Of a stretch of 64,000 bases of DNA, positions 7,936-17,947 are shown piece by piece. Position numbers and translations under genes: made by a program. The DNA lies in contig AHHB01000037.1 of the NCBI GenBank assembly GCA_000242815.2, positions 434,001 to 498,000 of the forward strand, written 5' to 3'. The DNA is from Janthinobacterium lividum PAMC 25724 (GTDB taxonomy: Bacteria > Pseudomonadota > Gammaproteobacteria > Burkholderiales > Burkholderiaceae_D). The number at the start of each line of letters is the position of its first letter. Positions within the stretch are counted from its first letter, which is position 1. Under the pieces are notes generated by a model. The model had not been told where the DNA came from. It did not search any database and saw only the letters and a list, made by a program, of their open reading frames with translations.

Positions 7936-9177
7936 TCATTGCTCCAACGCGCTACGGAAATCCTCGAGCAAATCGGCCTCGTCCTCGATACCCACCGACA
8001 CGCGGATCAGCGACTCGGCAATGCCCATGCTGGCGCGACGCTCGGCCCCCATCTCGTAAAAGATCGTATGGGCGACGGGAATGACCAGGGTGCGCGTGTC
8101 GCCCAGGTTGCTCGCTGGAATAGCCAGATTCAAACGATTGAGGAAATCGAAACAATCGATCCCGTCCTTCAATTCAAAACTGAACAGGGAACCATAGCTG
8201 CGGAATAGCTGCGTCGCCAGCGCGTGCTGCGGATGCGACGGCAAGCCTGGGTAATGCACTGCCGCCACGCGCGGATCGGCTTGCAACATGGCGGCCAGCG
8301 CGCGGGCGTTCGAGCAGGTGCGCTCCATGCGCAAGGCCATGGTTTCCGCGCCGACGGCAAGATGGTGCGCCGCTTCCGGTCCCAGCGATGCGCCGAAGTC
8401 GCGCAAGGCCTTGGCGCGGATTTGCGCAATGCCCCACTGCACCGGCGCCGCCTTTTTATAGTTCTCGAAGATGTTCGGATACTGCGTCCAGTCGAACACG
8501 CCCGTGTCCGTCAAGCTACCGCCCAGCGCATTGCCGTGGCCGCCAATGGATTTCGTGAGCGCATTGACCACCAGACCGGCACCCACCGCTTTCGGGCGGA
8601 ACAGGTAGGGCGTCGTCATGGTGTTGTCGACGATGTACAAAATGCCACGCTCCTTGCACAGGGCGCCGATTTTCGCCAGGTCGGCAATCTGCGTGCGCGG
8701 ATTGGCGATGGTTTCCACAAACACGATGCGCGTCGCCGGCGTGATGGCGGCCACCACGTTGGCCACATCGGTGGCGTCGACGAAGGACACGGCGATACCC
8801 TGCCCCGTCGCTGTTTGCCACAGGCTGTTGCTGTTGCCAAACAAGAAAGCCGATGAGACGACATGGTCGCCCGCGCGAAGCAAAGACTGCACCACGGCGC
8901 CGATGGCGCCCATGCCGGTGGCGAAGCACAGGGTCGCCACGCCGTCCTCCATCTTGTTGACCTTCTCTTCCAGCGCAGAAACCGTCGGGTTGCCCTGGCG
9001 ACCGTAGCGGAAGCCCGGTTCCTTGCCCTGGAATACGGCAGCGAGCTGGCGCGCGTCGCCGTAGCCAAACGCCACGGAGGTGTGTATCGGCTTGTGCAGC
9101 GAGCCGTGCTCGATGCCCTTGCGGCGGTCGCTATGCAAGATGGTGGTGGTAAAGCCGTAGTTTTTTTTGGTGGTCAT
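7936..9177 (-). CDS. Cys/Met metabolism PLP-dependent enzyme (cystathionine gamma-synthase or O-succinylhomoserine sulfhydrylase type)
   Basis: A 413-residue fold-type I PLP enzyme. The early GFRYGRQGNPTVSALE, the phosphate-binding ATGMGAI, and VDNTMTTPYLF match the family; the PLP lysine is in NALTKSIGGHG. Its place after purF is where Burkholderiales usually carry metZ, which makes homocysteine from O-succinylhomoserine and sulfide. The lysine context differs from typical MetZ (SATKYIDGQG), so the exact reaction is left open. It is the last gene of the minus-strand run and is followed by repeat copy A. Confidence 0.82.
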   Translation of the reverse strand: MTTKKNYGFTTTILHSDRRKGIEHGSLHKPIHTSVAFGYGDARQLAAVFQGKEPGFRYGRQGNPTVSALEEKVNKMEDGVATLCFATGMGAIGAVVQSLLRAGDHVVSSAFLFGNSNSLWQTATGQGIAVSFVDATDVANVVAAITPATRIVFVETIANPRTQIADLAKIGALCKERGILYIVDNTMTTPYLFRPKAVGAGLVVNALTKSIGGHGNALGGSLTDTGVFDWTQYPNIFENYKKAAPVQWGIAQIRAKALRDFGASLGPEAAHHLAVGAETMALRMERTCSNARALAAMLQADPRVAAVHYPGLPSHPQHALATQLFRSYGSLFSFELKDGIDCFDFLNRLNLAIPASNLGDTRTLVIPVAHTIFYEMGAERRASMGIAESLIRVSVGIEDEADLLEDFRSALEQ

Positions 9178-9221
9178 GGTGGATGCTGGAAACTATTAAC
9201 CCTAAACAAAAGCTGGGGGCA

Positions 9222-9236
9222 GACCCTAATGCCGTT
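9222..9236. repeat. left arm of a 166-base inverted-repeat structure
   Basis: GACCCTAATGCCGTT here is the exact complement of 9373-9387. Together with the two palindromes in between and beside it, this makes a small MITE-like structure in the purF-PLP enzyme gap. Confidence 0.5.
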
Positions 9237-9299
9237 CAGTTAAGAGTTTTGGCCTGATTTATGAGCGCCAGTAAATTCGCTAAACCCAGAGGCAAAGAG

Positions 9300-9330
9300 C
9301 TGGGGTCGGACCCTCAGGGTCCGACCCCAG
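9300..9330. repeat. GGGTCGGACCC palindrome
   Basis: Two perfect 15-base arms, CTGGGGTCGGACCCT and its complement, around a single central C. It lies in the non-coding stretch between purF and the PLP enzyme gene. Confidence 0.75.
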
Positions 9331-9378
9331 TCCTTGTTCTTGGGCTAAAAATAGCATCACTAACACTAACTTAACGGC

Positions 9379-9411
9379 ATTAGGGTCAGACCCGACGGGT
9401 CTGACCCTAAT
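9379..9411. repeat. GGGTCAGACCC palindrome
   Basis: Two perfect 16-base arms, ATTAGGGTCAGACCCG and its complement, around one central base, ending 13 bases after the purF stop in the direction of transcription. It could act as a weak terminator or RNA stabiliser. Confidence 0.75.
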
Positions 9412-9424
9412 GGCAAGGCGGCGA

Positions 9425-10948
9425 TTACGCTTCTGTCGTTGCCAGGTTCAGGTTCAGCTGGGGACGGGGCGTATCTTCAGGCGCTGCTGCTTTCGGATGA
9501 TGGCGCGCGTATTCCAGGCGGTCCAGGTATTCCTGCGACACATCGCCCGTCACATACACGCCATCGAAGCACGAAGCCTCGAAGTTCGTGAGCGCCGGAT
9601 TGACGTCGGCAATGGCCTGCTTGAGCGCGCCGATATCCTGGTACACCAGGTAGTCGGCCGTGATTTCGCGGCAAACTTCTTCCGTCGTGCGGCCGTAGGC
9701 GATCAATTCGTCGCGCGTCGGCATGTCGATGCCGTACACGTTCGGGTAGAGCACCGGTGGCGCGGCCGAGGCGAAGATGACTTTTGTCGCCCCCGCTTCG
9801 CGCGCCATCTGCACGATTTCACGGCTGGTGGTACCACGCACGATGGAATCGTCGACCAGCAGCACTACTTTATCCTTGAATTCGGAAGGAATAGCGTTGA
9901 GCTTCTGGCGCACCGATTTCTTGCGCGCCGCCTGGCCCGGCATGATGAAGGTACGGCCGATGTAGCGGTTCTTGATGAAGCCTTCGCGATACTCGATGTT
10001 CAGCGCCAGGGCCAGCTGGATGGCGGCAGGACGCGAGGAATCGGGAATCGGCATGACCACATCGATATGCACGTCAGGCAGTTCGGCGCGGATCTTTTCA
10101 GCCAGGTACTCACCCATTTTCAGGCGCGTGGCGTACACCGAGGCGCCGTCGATGACGGAGTCGGGACGGGCCAGGTAGACGAATTCGAACACGCAAGGAT
10201 TGAGGCTGGCATTGTCGGCGCACTGGGCGCTGTGCAATTTCTTGTCGGCATCGATGAAGACGGCTTCGCCGGGACCGATGTCGCGCACGAAACGGAAACC
10301 CATGCCTTCCAGCGCGACGGATTCGGAAGCGATCAGGTATTCAGGCCCCAGTTCCGTTTCATTGATGCCCAGGCACAAAGGACGGATGCCGTGCGGGTCA
10401 CGGAAAGCCAGCAAGCCCACACCGGCAATTTGCGCCACGGCAGCGTAGCCACCCTTGACGCGACGGTTCAGCACGGTGACGGCCTTGAAGATGGCTTCCG
10501 GGTCCAGATTCAGACCCGTCGTCGCTTCCTGGATTTCATGCGCCAGCACATTGAGCAGCACTTCGGAATCGGAATCGGTATTGATGTGGCGGCGGTCGTT
10601 CTTGAACATTTCCTGTTTCAACTGTTCCCAGTTGGTCAGGTTGCCATTGTGCGCCAGGGTGATGCCGAATGGTGCATTGACATAAAACGGCTGTGCTTCC
10701 TCTTCGCTCGACGAACCGGCCGTCGGGTAGCGGCAATGGCCGATGCCCGTCGTGCCCTGCAGCGAACGCATGTTGCGCGTACGGAAGACGTCACGCACGA
10801 GGCCATTGGCTTTGTGCATGGAAAACATACTGCTGTGATTAGTCGCAATCCCTGCCGCATCCTGACCACGATGTTGCAAGAGCAACAATGCATCATAGAG
10901 CAATTGATTGACAGGTTGATGGGAAACGACGCCGACGATGCCACACAT
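9425..10948 (-). CDS. purF: amidophosphoribosyltransferase
   Basis: A 507-residue PurF, first committed step of purine synthesis: PRPP and glutamine to phosphoribosylamine. The nucleophile Cys follows the initiator Met (MCGIVGVV). The glutaminase domain includes GHCRYPTAG and the PRPP site is VLLVDDSIVRGTT. It lies 39 bases after cvpA, the same cvpA-purF coupling as in many proteobacteria. A group of palindromic repeats follows its stop. Confidence 0.97.
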   Translation of the reverse strand: MCGIVGVVSHQPVNQLLYDALLLLQHRGQDAAGIATNHSSMFSMHKANGLVRDVFRTRNMRSLQGTTGIGHCRYPTAGSSSEEEAQPFYVNAPFGITLAHNGNLTNWEQLKQEMFKNDRRHINTDSDSEVLLNVLAHEIQEATTGLNLDPEAIFKAVTVLNRRVKGGYAAVAQIAGVGLLAFRDPHGIRPLCLGINETELGPEYLIASESVALEGMGFRFVRDIGPGEAVFIDADKKLHSAQCADNASLNPCVFEFVYLARPDSVIDGASVYATRLKMGEYLAEKIRAELPDVHIDVVMPIPDSSRPAAIQLALALNIEYREGFIKNRYIGRTFIMPGQAARKKSVRQKLNAIPSEFKDKVVLLVDDSIVRGTTSREIVQMAREAGATKVIFASAAPPVLYPNVYGIDMPTRDELIAYGRTTEEVCREITADYLVYQDIGALKQAIADVNPALTNFEASCFDGVYVTGDVSQEYLDRLEYARHHPKAAAPEDTPRPQLNLNLATTEA

Positions 10949-10987
10949 GGTGTGCTCCTAAACTGTGCTACTGATTTTAAAAAAAAT

Positions 10988-11476
10988 TCAAAATTTCACA
11001 TGCTGCGCGTAAGCGGCAGGCAGATAAGGCTTGATGGCACGCGCGCCCTGCTCGGCGAACGGGCTGAGCGACGCATTTTTCCAGAACGGCTGCTGCGGTA
11101 TGGACGTCATGCCACACAAGATGACGGCCGTCAGCACGATCATCAGGCCGCGCGCCACGCCGAACAGGCTGCCCAGCGTGCGGTCGGCCAGGCTCAAGCC
11201 CGTCACCTTGACCAGTGCGTCGACCGTCATGGACAGCAAGCCCATCAAAATGCGCACACCGATGAACAGCAGCACAAAGGCCAGCAACAAACGGATGACT
11301 TCGCCCGGCACCGCTTCGGGCAGCAATTTCGCCAGGCTGGCACCATACGCGTTGGCAACGACGAAAGCGACGACCCAGCTGACCAATGACAGTATTTCCT
11401 TGACCAGGCCGCGCATCATACTGATCAGCACGGAAGTGACCAGGACGAACAGCACCAAATAATCGAAGATCGTCAC
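10988..11476 (-). CDS. cvpA: CvpA family membrane protein
   Basis: A 162-residue inner-membrane protein with about four hydrophobic spans (starting TIFDYLVLFVLVTSVLIS). CvpA proteins are named for colicin V production and are linked to envelope integrity; the molecular role is unsettled. The GTG at 11476 is chosen because AAGG stands six bases before it and the family begins here; an ATG at 11563 would overlap the SPOR gene. It is placed directly upstream of purF. Confidence 0.9.
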   Translation of the reverse strand: MTIFDYLVLFVLVTSVLISMMRGLVKEILSLVSWVVAFVVANAYGASLAKLLPEAVPGEVIRLLLAFVLLFIGVRILMGLLSMTVDALVKVTGLSLADRTLGSLFGVARGLMIVLTAVILCGMTSIPQQPFWKNASLSPFAEQGARAIKPYLPAAYAQHVKF

Positions 11477-11492
11477 CTTCAGCCTTGCAACA

Positions 11493-12518
11493 TCACGCCG
11501 GCACCAAGCTGCCGCCCAGGCCCAGCTTTTGCAGCTTGGCGCGGGTCTTTTCGGCGTCTTCACGGTTGCCGAACGGCCCCACGCGCACGCGGATGCGCTC
11601 GCCCGCCGGGCTAGCTACTTTCTGCGTGTAAGACTTGATGCCCGCTTCGCGCAGCTTGTCCTGCAATTCATCGACCTTGTCCTGCGTCGCCAGGGCCGCC
11701 ACCTGCAGCACGAACTTGCCGCCGACGGCGTCGTGCGTCTTGTCTTGTGCTTTCTCTTGCGCCTTGTCGAGTGGCTTGCCTTCCAAAATGGCCATGGCGC
11801 GCGCCGCATCATCGGCAGATTGCACCGACTTGGCAGGCTTGGGCTCGGGCTTGGGCTCCGCCTTTACTTCATGCTTGGGTTCGGGCTTGGGTTCGGGCTT
11901 GGGTTCATGCTTCGGTTCCGCCCTGGCTTCATGCTTCGGCTCGGGTTTCGGCTCCACCTTGGCGGGCTTGGGTTCGGGCTTGGGTTCAGGCTTGGGTTCA
12001 AGTTTAAATTCAGGCTTGGATTCGGCTTTCGGCTCGACATAGTCCGCTTTGAGCGGCGCGGGCTGAACGGCGGCCAGCACGGCAGCTGGCGCAGGCGCAG
12101 GCCTGGCCGCAGGCGGCAGCGGAGAGTCGACGATTTCCTCGGACTGGTCCAGGCCATGCGCTGCGGCCTGGGTCGTGACGGCGGGCACGGGCGCAGGCGC
12201 GGCAGCCTTTTCTTTCGAGGGAATGTCGATGGCGATATCGTTGAAAGGCGCTTTCGGCTCGGAATCGAGCAGCATCGGCAAGCCGACAGCGACACCCAGG
12301 GCCAGGGCGATGGCCCCGACCAGGCGGCGGCGTGCCCGCTTTTTTTCTGGCAAGACAGGGTCCGGCGCTTCCTTGCCACCACGGCGCACTGCGCGGCCAC
12401 CGGAAGTGTTGGCGGCGCGCTTGCGGGTCGGCGACTGTGCTTCGCCAGGGACATAAAAGCCGCTGTCTTCGCCAGAGGATTCTTGCTTGTTTTTAAACAG
12501 TTTCGAGAACAAGCCCAT
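11493..12518 (-). CDS. SPOR domain membrane protein (DedD-like)
   Basis: A 341-residue protein with a short cytoplasmic N-terminus, one membrane span at about residues 66-85 (after KKRARRR), a long periplasmic linker and a C-terminal SPOR domain ([17 protein letters not shown] to the end). SPOR domains bind denuded septal peptidoglycan, so a division role is likely. The linker contains a run of EPKPEPK/EPKHE repeats at about residues 170-225. The place between folC and cvpA is that of dedD in other proteobacteria. Confidence 0.88.
   Translation of the reverse strand: MGLFSKLFKNKQESSGEDSGFYVPGEAQSPTRKRAANTSGGRAVRRGGKEAPDPVLPEKKRARRRLVGAIALALGVAVGLPMLLDSEPKAPFNDIAIDIPSKEKAAAPAPVPAVTTQAAAHGLDQSEEIVDSPLPPAARPAPAPAAVLAAVQPAPLKADYVEPKAESKPEFKLEPKPEPKPEPKPAKVEPKPEPKHEARAEPKHEPKPEPKPEPKHEVKAEPKPEPKPAKSVQSADDAARAMAILEGKPLDKAQEKAQDKTHDAVGGKFVLQVAALATQDKVDELQDKLREAGIKSYTQKVASPAGERIRVRVGPFGNREDAEKTRAKLQKLGLGGSLVPA
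11836..12008. repeat. in-frame tandem repeat coding Glu-Pro-Lys units
   Basis: Short imperfect units of the type GGGCTTGGGTTC repeat throughout this stretch on the plus strand, coding [12 protein letters not shown] units in the SPOR protein. Unit number is likely to vary between strains. Confidence 0.75.
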
Positions 12519-12542
12519 GCGTGATTTTCAGTCGAGTGCGTT

Positions 12543-13841
12543 TCAGTGAAGTGAGGATTTTCGGGCCTTCATCACGCCGGCGACGGTGAGGAAAGAGCCA
12601 AAGACCACAATTCTATCATTCTCACCGACCCGGCTCATCGCATTTGCATAAGCTTGTGCCGGATCAGCAAAAATAGACACAGTATGCTCGCTGCTGTCGG
12701 GCTTATCTGCCAGCATGATCTGCACCTTGGCGGCCAGTTCGGAAGCCGTGGCCGAACGCGGCGAAGGCAGATCCGTCAGGCACCAGTGGTCAACGTGTTC
12801 GCTCATCGCAGCGAGCACGCCATCGATATCCTTGTCCTGCATGGAGCCGAACACGGCATAGGTGTACGGGTGATAACCCATATTGCCCAGGTTCTGATTC
12901 AGCGCCGAGGCAGCGTGCGGATTATGCGCGACATCAAGGATCACGCTGGGACGGCCAGGCAAGACCTGGAAGCGGCCCGGCAGTTCCACCGTCACCAGGC
13001 CGGTGCGCACTTCCTGCGCGCCCACGGGCAACTTCAGCCTCAGCGCTTCCAGCGCGGCCAGCACGGCCGCCGCATTGAGGATCTGGTTGGCGCCGCGCAA
13101 GCTTGGATAGGCGAGCGAATTGCGGCGCTGCTCGCGCCCGCCATAGTTCCACTGCTGCTTGTCGCCCGAATAATTAAAATCGCGGCCCATCAGCCACAGG
13201 TCTGCACCGATGGCTTGCGCATGGTCGATCAAGGATTGCGGCGGCACGGGATCGCTGCAGATGGCCGGTTTGCCCGGGCGGAAGATGCCGGCTTTTTCAA
13301 AGCCGATCGCTTCGCGCGTATCACCGAGGTAATCCGTGTGGTCGATATCGACGCTGGTGACGATGGCCACGTCGGCATCGATCACGTTGACGGCATCGAG
13401 GCGCCCGCCCAGGCCCACTTCCAGGATGGCTACGTCCAACTGGGCTTGCGCCAGCAGGTGCAAGATGGCCAAGGTAGTGAATTCGAAATACGTCAGTGCT
13501 GTATCGCCACGCACGGCTTCGACGACGTTGAAGCTGGCGACAAGCTGTTCGTCGCTGGCCATCTCGCCCAGCACGCGCGCGCGCTCATTGAAGTCGAGAA
13601 AATGCGGCTTGATGTACAGCCCCACTTTGTAGCCGGCGCGCAACAGTACCGATTCCAGCATGGCGCAGGTGGAACCCTTGCCATTCGTGCCGGCGACCAT
13701 GATCACGGGGCAAGTAAAAGCGAGTTGCATGCGCGCCTTGACGGCTTGCACACGGTCCAGGCCCATGTTGATCTGGGTTTCCGAATGGCGGGTTTCCAGC
13801 ATGGCGAGCCATTCCGGCAAGGTGGTGGGGAGGATTTGCAT
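12543..13841 (-). CDS. folC: folylpolyglutamate synthase / dihydrofolate synthase
   Basis: A 432-residue Mur-ligase-type enzyme that adds glutamate to dihydropteroate and folates. The P-loop is VAGTNGKGSTCAM, followed by the FNERARVLGE region, EVGLGGRLDA and TSVDIDHTDYLG; the C-terminal domain contains DVAHNPHA. The start MQILPTTLPEW at 13841 is the family start; the in-frame extension to 13931 is not conserved-looking. It lies between accD and the SPOR gene. Confidence 0.95.
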   Translation of the reverse strand: MQILPTTLPEWLAMLETRHSETQINMGLDRVQAVKARMQLAFTCPVIMVAGTNGKGSTCAMLESVLLRAGYKVGLYIKPHFLDFNERARVLGEMASDEQLVASFNVVEAVRGDTALTYFEFTTLAILHLLAQAQLDVAILEVGLGGRLDAVNVIDADVAIVTSVDIDHTDYLGDTREAIGFEKAGIFRPGKPAICSDPVPPQSLIDHAQAIGADLWLMGRDFNYSGDKQQWNYGGREQRRNSLAYPSLRGANQILNAAAVLAALEALRLKLPVGAQEVRTGLVTVELPGRFQVLPGRPSVILDVAHNPHAASALNQNLGNMGYHPYTYAVFGSMQDKDIDGVLAAMSEHVDHWCLTDLPSPRSATASELAAKVQIMLADKPDSSEHTVSIFADPAQAYANAMSRVGENDRIVVFGSFLTVAGVMKARKSSLH

Positions 13842-13922
13842 GGGAGACTTCTTGATTAGAGTGCGCGAGGCGGGAAAGACAGGTAACCCAGAACAAAACT
13901 CGATGTCAGTCCCTGCGGGATC

Positions 13923-13968
13923 GAGATTCACTCCGCTGGAGTGAATCTCCCCATCGGGTCCGACCCCG
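13923..13968. repeat. hairpin and half-palindrome between accD and folC
   Basis: A 12-base perfect stem (GAGATTCACTCC / GGAGTGAATCTC, loop GCT) is followed by CGGGTCCGACCCCGG, a partial member of the GGGTC palindrome family. It is within the operon, not at its end. Confidence 0.5.
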
Positions 13969-13995
13969 GCAGTTCAGCTTTTGGGGTAAATCAAA

Positions 13996-14868
13996 TTAAG
14001 CCAGCACTTCCACAGCCTGGTTTTGCAACAAGGCCAGCAAGCGGGCGATTTCTTCGCGCATCTTGCGGCGGTCGACGATCATGTCGACGGCGCCCTTGGT
14101 GACGAGGAACTCGGCGCGCTGGAAGCCTTCCGGCAGTTTTTCACGCACGGTGTTTTCAATCACGCGCGGGCCGGCAAAGCCGATCAGCGCTTTCGGCTCG
14201 GCAATGACGACGTCGCCCATGAAGGCGAACGAGGCCGACACGCCGCCCATGGTCGGGTCGGTCAACACGCTGATGAATGGCAATTTCTTTTCCGACAGCT
14301 TGGTCAGCATGGCCGTCGTTTTTGCCATTTGCATCAACGATAGCAAGCCTTCCTGCATGCGCGCGCCACCGGTGGCGGTGATGCAAATGAATGGCACTTT
14401 CTGCTCCAGCGCAATCTGCGCGCCGCGCACAAAGCGCTCGCCCACGACGGAGCCCATGGAGCCGCCCATGAATTCAAATTCAAAGCACGCCACGACCACT
14501 GGCAGGCTCATGATGGCGCCGCCCATGACGACCATCGCATCGGTTTCACCGGTCGCTTCCATGGCGGACTTCAGGCGGTCCGGGTATTTCTTGCTGTCCT
14601 TGAATTTCAAGGTATCGACGGGCAGGATTTCCTGACCGATTTCATAACGTCCGCCCGCGTCGAGCAAGCTGTCGAGACGTTCACGCGCGCGGATGCGCAT
14701 GTGGTGATCGCATTTCGGGCACACGTGCAGGTTCGATTCCAGGTCCGTACGATACAGCACGGCTTCGCATGAAGGACACTTGACCCACAGGCCTTCCGGC
14801 ATGGTCTTGCGCGCGGCAGCATCAGAACGCTGTATGCGCGGTGGCAGCAGTTTTTCCAACCAACTCAT
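13996..14868 (-). CDS. accD: acetyl-CoA carboxylase carboxyltransferase subunit beta
   Basis: A 290-residue AccD. The N-terminal zinc ribbon is visible as CPSC and CPKC; the carboxyltransferase core has GGARMQEG and [13 protein letters not shown]. With AccA it transfers the carboxyl group from biotin carrier to acetyl-CoA in fatty acid synthesis. The start [10 protein letters not shown] at 14868 follows AAGGAG and matches the family. It lies between trpA and folC, the usual betaproteobacterial order. Confidence 0.97.
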   Translation of the reverse strand: MSWLEKLLPPRIQRSDAAARKTMPEGLWVKCPSCEAVLYRTDLESNLHVCPKCDHHMRIRARERLDSLLDAGGRYEIGQEILPVDTLKFKDSKKYPDRLKSAMEATGETDAMVVMGGAIMSLPVVVACFEFEFMGGSMGSVVGERFVRGAQIALEQKVPFICITATGGARMQEGLLSLMQMAKTTAMLTKLSEKKLPFISVLTDPTMGGVSASFAFMGDVVIAEPKALIGFAGPRVIENTVREKLPEGFQRAEFLVTKGAVDMIVDRRKMREEIARLLALLQNQAVEVLA

Positions 14869-15026
14869 ATTTTCTCCTTGGGCCCTTGTAGGGGTAGCGT
14901 CAATGGACACCCCCAGCAGACGGTAAGCGGCGACGGCCCGGCAGGGCGGCACCAAAAATTTTATCTATTGCACAATGACAGGCATTCAGTGGCCGAAGTG
15001 TAGCCGTTTATCGCCGGGCTGTCGAA

Positions 15027-15072
15027 CTTTGCCGCTTACTTTGCCGCTTAAGCATCTTGCGTAAGCGGCAAG
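15027..15072. repeat. direct and inverted repeat in the trpA-accD gap
   Basis: CTTTGCCGCTTA occurs twice in tandem (15027-15038, 15039-15050), followed after 11 bases by its partial complement TAAGCGGCAAG (15062-15072), which can form a hairpin just after the trpA stop. No T run follows, so it is not a classical terminator. Confidence 0.5.
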
Positions 15073-15077
15073 CTTAC

Positions 15078-15875
15078 TCAGGCATCAAGTGCAGCGCGGA
15101 TGCCGGCCGTGAAGCTGCGCGCGGCCTCTACGGCGCCCCCTGGCGGGGCGTTTTCAATCTCTTGAATGATACGGCTACCAATCACGACGGCATCGGCCAC
15201 CTCGGCCACGGCCTTGGCCGTGGCGCCATCGCGGATGCCGAAACCCACGCCGATAGGCAACTTTACATGCTGGCGAATGGCGGCGAGGCGCTCTGCCACC
15301 TGTTGCGTATCAATGTTGCCCGCTCCCGTGACACCCTTGAGCGACACATAGTAGCTAAAGCCGCTGCCCACCTTGGCCACTTGCGCGATGCGCTCTTCGG
15401 TCGAGGTGGGCGCCAGCAGGAAAATCAGGTCGAGGTCAGCGGCGCGCATGGCGCTGGCAAATTGCTCGCACTCCTCGGGCGGATAGTCGACGACGATGGC
15501 GCCATCGACGCCCGCCGCTTGCGCTGCCTGAATAAACGCGGCGCTGCCGATGCGCTCGACGGGATTGGCATAGCCCATCAGAACCACGGGCGTTGTCTGG
15601 TTCGTTTCGCGGAACTGGCGCACATAGCCAAACACGTCGTGAATGCCGACCTTGAATGCCAGGGCGCGTTCGCAGGCGCGCTGGATGACAGGGCCTTCGG
15701 CCATGGGGTCGGAAAATGGCACGCCCAGTTCCAGTATGTCGGCACCGCCCTCGACGAGCGCGTGCATCAGCGGCACGGTAACGTCAGGGCCGGGGTCGCC
15801 GGCGGTAATGAAGGTGACCAGGCCGGTCTTGTTATTCGATTTTAATTGGGCAAAGGTAGCGGCGATACGGGACAT
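15078..15875 (-). CDS. trpA: tryptophan synthase alpha subunit
   Basis: A 265-residue TIM-barrel TrpA that cleaves indole-3-glycerol phosphate and passes indole to Trp[11 protein letters not shown], the catalytic Glu in [11 protein letters not shown], and the Asp in [13 protein letters not shown] are present. It follows trpB by about 115 bases, a gap holding a palindromic repeat, which is unusual since trpB and trpA are often tightly coupled. Confidence 0.97.
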   Translation of the reverse strand: MSRIAATFAQLKSNNKTGLVTFITAGDPGPDVTVPLMHALVEGGADILELGVPFSDPMAEGPVIQRACERALAFKVGIHDVFGYVRQFRETNQTTPVVLMGYANPVERIGSAAFIQAAQAAGVDGAIVVDYPPEECEQFASAMRAADLDLIFLLAPTSTEERIAQVAKVGSGFSYYVSLKGVTGAGNIDTQQVAERLAAIRQHVKLPIGVGFGIRDGATAKAVAEVADAVVIGSRIIQEIENAPPGGAVEAARSFTAGIRAALDA

Positions 15876-15928
15876 GGGAAGCTTTCTTGACGGTAAATAG
15901 ATGGAATATTTTTCAAACCCAAGGGCAA

Positions 15929-15976
15929 ATGCTGGGGTCGGACGGGGACGCCGAGTCCCTGAGCGTCCGTCCCCGG
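15929..15976. repeat. compound palindrome between trpB and trpA
   Basis: Outer arms GGGGTCGGACG and CGTCCGTCCCC (one mismatch) enclose an inner hairpin GGGAC-gccga-GTCCC. It is a divergent member of the GGGTC palindrome family seen after lexA and purF, set between two cotranscribed genes. Confidence 0.55.
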
Positions 15977-15990
15977 CTCTTGCTTTGGGG

Positions 15991-17241
15991 TTAAGAAAAA
16001 TTCAATCCCATGCGTTCTGCCACGGTATGCATGTCCTTGTCGCCACGGCCCGACAGGTTGGCCAGCAGGGTCTTGTCTTTCGGCAAAGTGGCCGCCAGCT
16101 TGACCGCATACGCCAGCGCGTGCGCCGATTCCAACGCTGGAATGATGCCTTCGATATGGCAGCAGTCATGGAAAGCTTGCAAGGCTTCGTCGTCCGTGAT
16201 GGACACGTATTGCGCGCGGCCCAAGTCTTTCAACCATGCATGTTCAGGCCCTACGCCCGGATAGTCCAGGCCAGCAGAGACAGAATGCGTCTCTGCGATC
16301 TGGCCATTCGCATCCTGCAACAGATAGGTGCGGTTGCCATGCAGCACGCCCGGGAAACCGGACGCCAGCGAGGCCGAATGTTTGCCTGTATTTAAGCCTT
16401 CACCGCCCGCTTCCACGCCGATCAGTTGCACATCCTTCTGGTCGATATACGGGTAAAAGATGCCCATGGCGTTCGAGCCGCCGCCGATGCAAGCGAGTAC
16501 GTAGTCAGGCTGGCGGCCCGTCATTTCCGGCATCTGCACCAGGCATTCCTCGCCGATCACGGACTGGAAGTCGCGCACCATCATCGGGTAAGGATGGGGG
16601 CCGGCCACGGTGCCTATAATATAGAAGGTGTTTTCGATGTTGGTGACCCAGTCGCGCATGGCTTCATTGAGCGCGTCTTTCAAGGTCTTGGAGCCCGATT
16701 CGACGGGCACGACGGTGGCGCCCAGCAATTTCATGCGATACACATTCTGCGCCTGGCGCTTGATGTCTTCGCTGCCCATATAGACCACGCATTCGAGGCC
16801 GAAGCGGGCGCAGATGGTTGCCGTGGCAACGCCATGCTGACCGGCACCCGTTTCGGCGATGATACGCGGCTTGCCCATGCGCCTGGCCAGCAAAGCCTGG
16901 CCGATCACATTGTTGATCTTGTGCGCGCCCGTGTGATTCAAGTCCTCGCGCTTGAAATAGATTTGTGCGCCACCGGCCATCTCGGACCAGCGCTTGGCAT
17001 GGTAGATGGGCGACGGACGGCCAACGAAGTGCTTGAGCTCATAACGGAACTCTTCGAGGAATTCCGGGTCAGTGCTGTAGCGCGCGTAAGCGGCTTTCAG
17101 CTCGTCGAGCGCGTGCGTGAGCGTTTCAGCAACAAACGCGCCGCCATACGGGCCGAAGTGGCCGCGCGGGTCAGGAAAAGGATAATCGGTGGCGTGGAAC
17201 AAGCCGGCGGCAGCGCCGGGAGCGGTGGTGTGGTCATTCAT
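15991..17241 (-). CDS. trpB: tryptophan synthase beta subunit
   Basis: A 416-residue PLP enzyme that joins indole and serine. The PLP lysine is in HTGAHKINN, the glycine-rich phosphate loop in GGGSNAMG, and the early [12 protein letters not shown] is typical. The start at 17241 (MNDHTTAPG) overlaps the end of trpF by 8 bases, suggesting translational coupling. It belongs to the trpF-trpB-trpA unit. Confidence 0.97.
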   Translation of the reverse strand: MNDHTTAPGAAAGLFHATDYPFPDPRGHFGPYGGAFVAETLTHALDELKAAYARYSTDPEFLEEFRYELKHFVGRPSPIYHAKRWSEMAGGAQIYFKREDLNHTGAHKINNVIGQALLARRMGKPRIIAETGAGQHGVATATICARFGLECVVYMGSEDIKRQAQNVYRMKLLGATVVPVESGSKTLKDALNEAMRDWVTNIENTFYIIGTVAGPHPYPMMVRDFQSVIGEECLVQMPEMTGRQPDYVLACIGGGSNAMGIFYPYIDQKDVQLIGVEAGGEGLNTGKHSASLASGFPGVLHGNRTYLLQDANGQIAETHSVSAGLDYPGVGPEHAWLKDLGRAQYVSITDDEALQAFHDCCHIEGIIPALESAHALAYAVKLAATLPKDKTLLANLSGRGDKDMHTVAERMGLNFS

Positions 17242-17917
17242 GGTTGTTTCCTCTGGCAATGATGGTGTCGGCATCCTGCACCGCGGCGATGAACGCGCGG
17301 ACTTTGGATGCGTCTTTGATACCCCTGAGCGCTTCGACACCACTGCTGATGTCGACGGCGTAAGGGCGCACGCGCACCACTGCGTCAGTCGCGTTTTGTA
17401 CGCTCAAGCCACCACTTAAAACGACCCGAGGCGCGAGTTCTTTTGGAATGAGAGACCAATCAAATACCTTTCCTGCACCGCCATAGGCATCCACATAAGT
17501 ATCGAGCAAGAGACTCGAGAACAAGGGACTGGCGGCGCGATAGCGCTTTTCATATTCTAACAAATCTTCGCAGCGGGCGTCAGGTTTGACACGGAACACT
17601 TGCGTAAATGGCGTTTGCACGGCACCAGCGAGCGCAGCGCTGTGTTCGGGCGTCTCGTCGCCATGAAATTGCAGCAGCGACAAGGGGGCCACGGCCTTGG
17701 TTGCCAGCACTTCTTCCACGCTGGCATTGACGAACAGGCCCACCGTCGTCACGTACGGCGGCATGGCCGCGATCAGGCTGGCAGCCTGCTGCGGCGTCAC
17801 ATAACGCGGGCTTTTCGGATAAAACACGAAACCGATGGCGTCGGCGCCTGCCGCCACGACAGCCTCGATGTCTTCGGCGCGGGTCAGGCCGCAGATCTTG
17901 ATGCGTGTACGTGGCAT
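17234..17917 (-). CDS. trpF: phosphoribosylanthranilate isomerase
   Basis: A 227-residue TIM-barrel enzyme for the third tryptophan step. KICGLTR near the N-terminus carries the catalytic Cys, [17 protein letters not shown] and LQFHGDE are family blocks, and VDISSGVE is near the end. It is 30 bases downstream of truA and overlaps trpB. No leader peptide or attenuator was seen upstream. Confidence 0.96.
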   Translation of the reverse strand: MPRTRIKICGLTRAEDIEAVVAAGADAIGFVFYPKSPRYVTPQQAASLIAAMPPYVTTVGLFVNASVEEVLATKAVAPLSLLQFHGDETPEHSAALAGAVQTPFTQVFRVKPDARCEDLLEYEKRYRAASPLFSSLLLDTYVDAYGGAGKVFDWSLIPKELAPRVVLSGGLSVQNATDAVVRVRPYAVDISSGVEALRGIKDASKVRAFIAAVQDADTIIARGNNHE

Positions 17918-17947
17918 GTTATTCCTTACAACAATTGAATGAAAACG

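Noticed and set aside
9410..11389. 659-codon plus-strand open frame opposite purF and cvpA
   Set aside because: It is a shadow of high-GC coding on the other strand; purF, cvpA and their motifs are on the minus strand, and the product is Arg/His-rich with no family look.
11836..12008. Possible CRISPR-like or satellite repeat
   Set aside because: Units are short, unspaced and in frame with the SPOR protein, coding a Glu-Pro-Lys linker.
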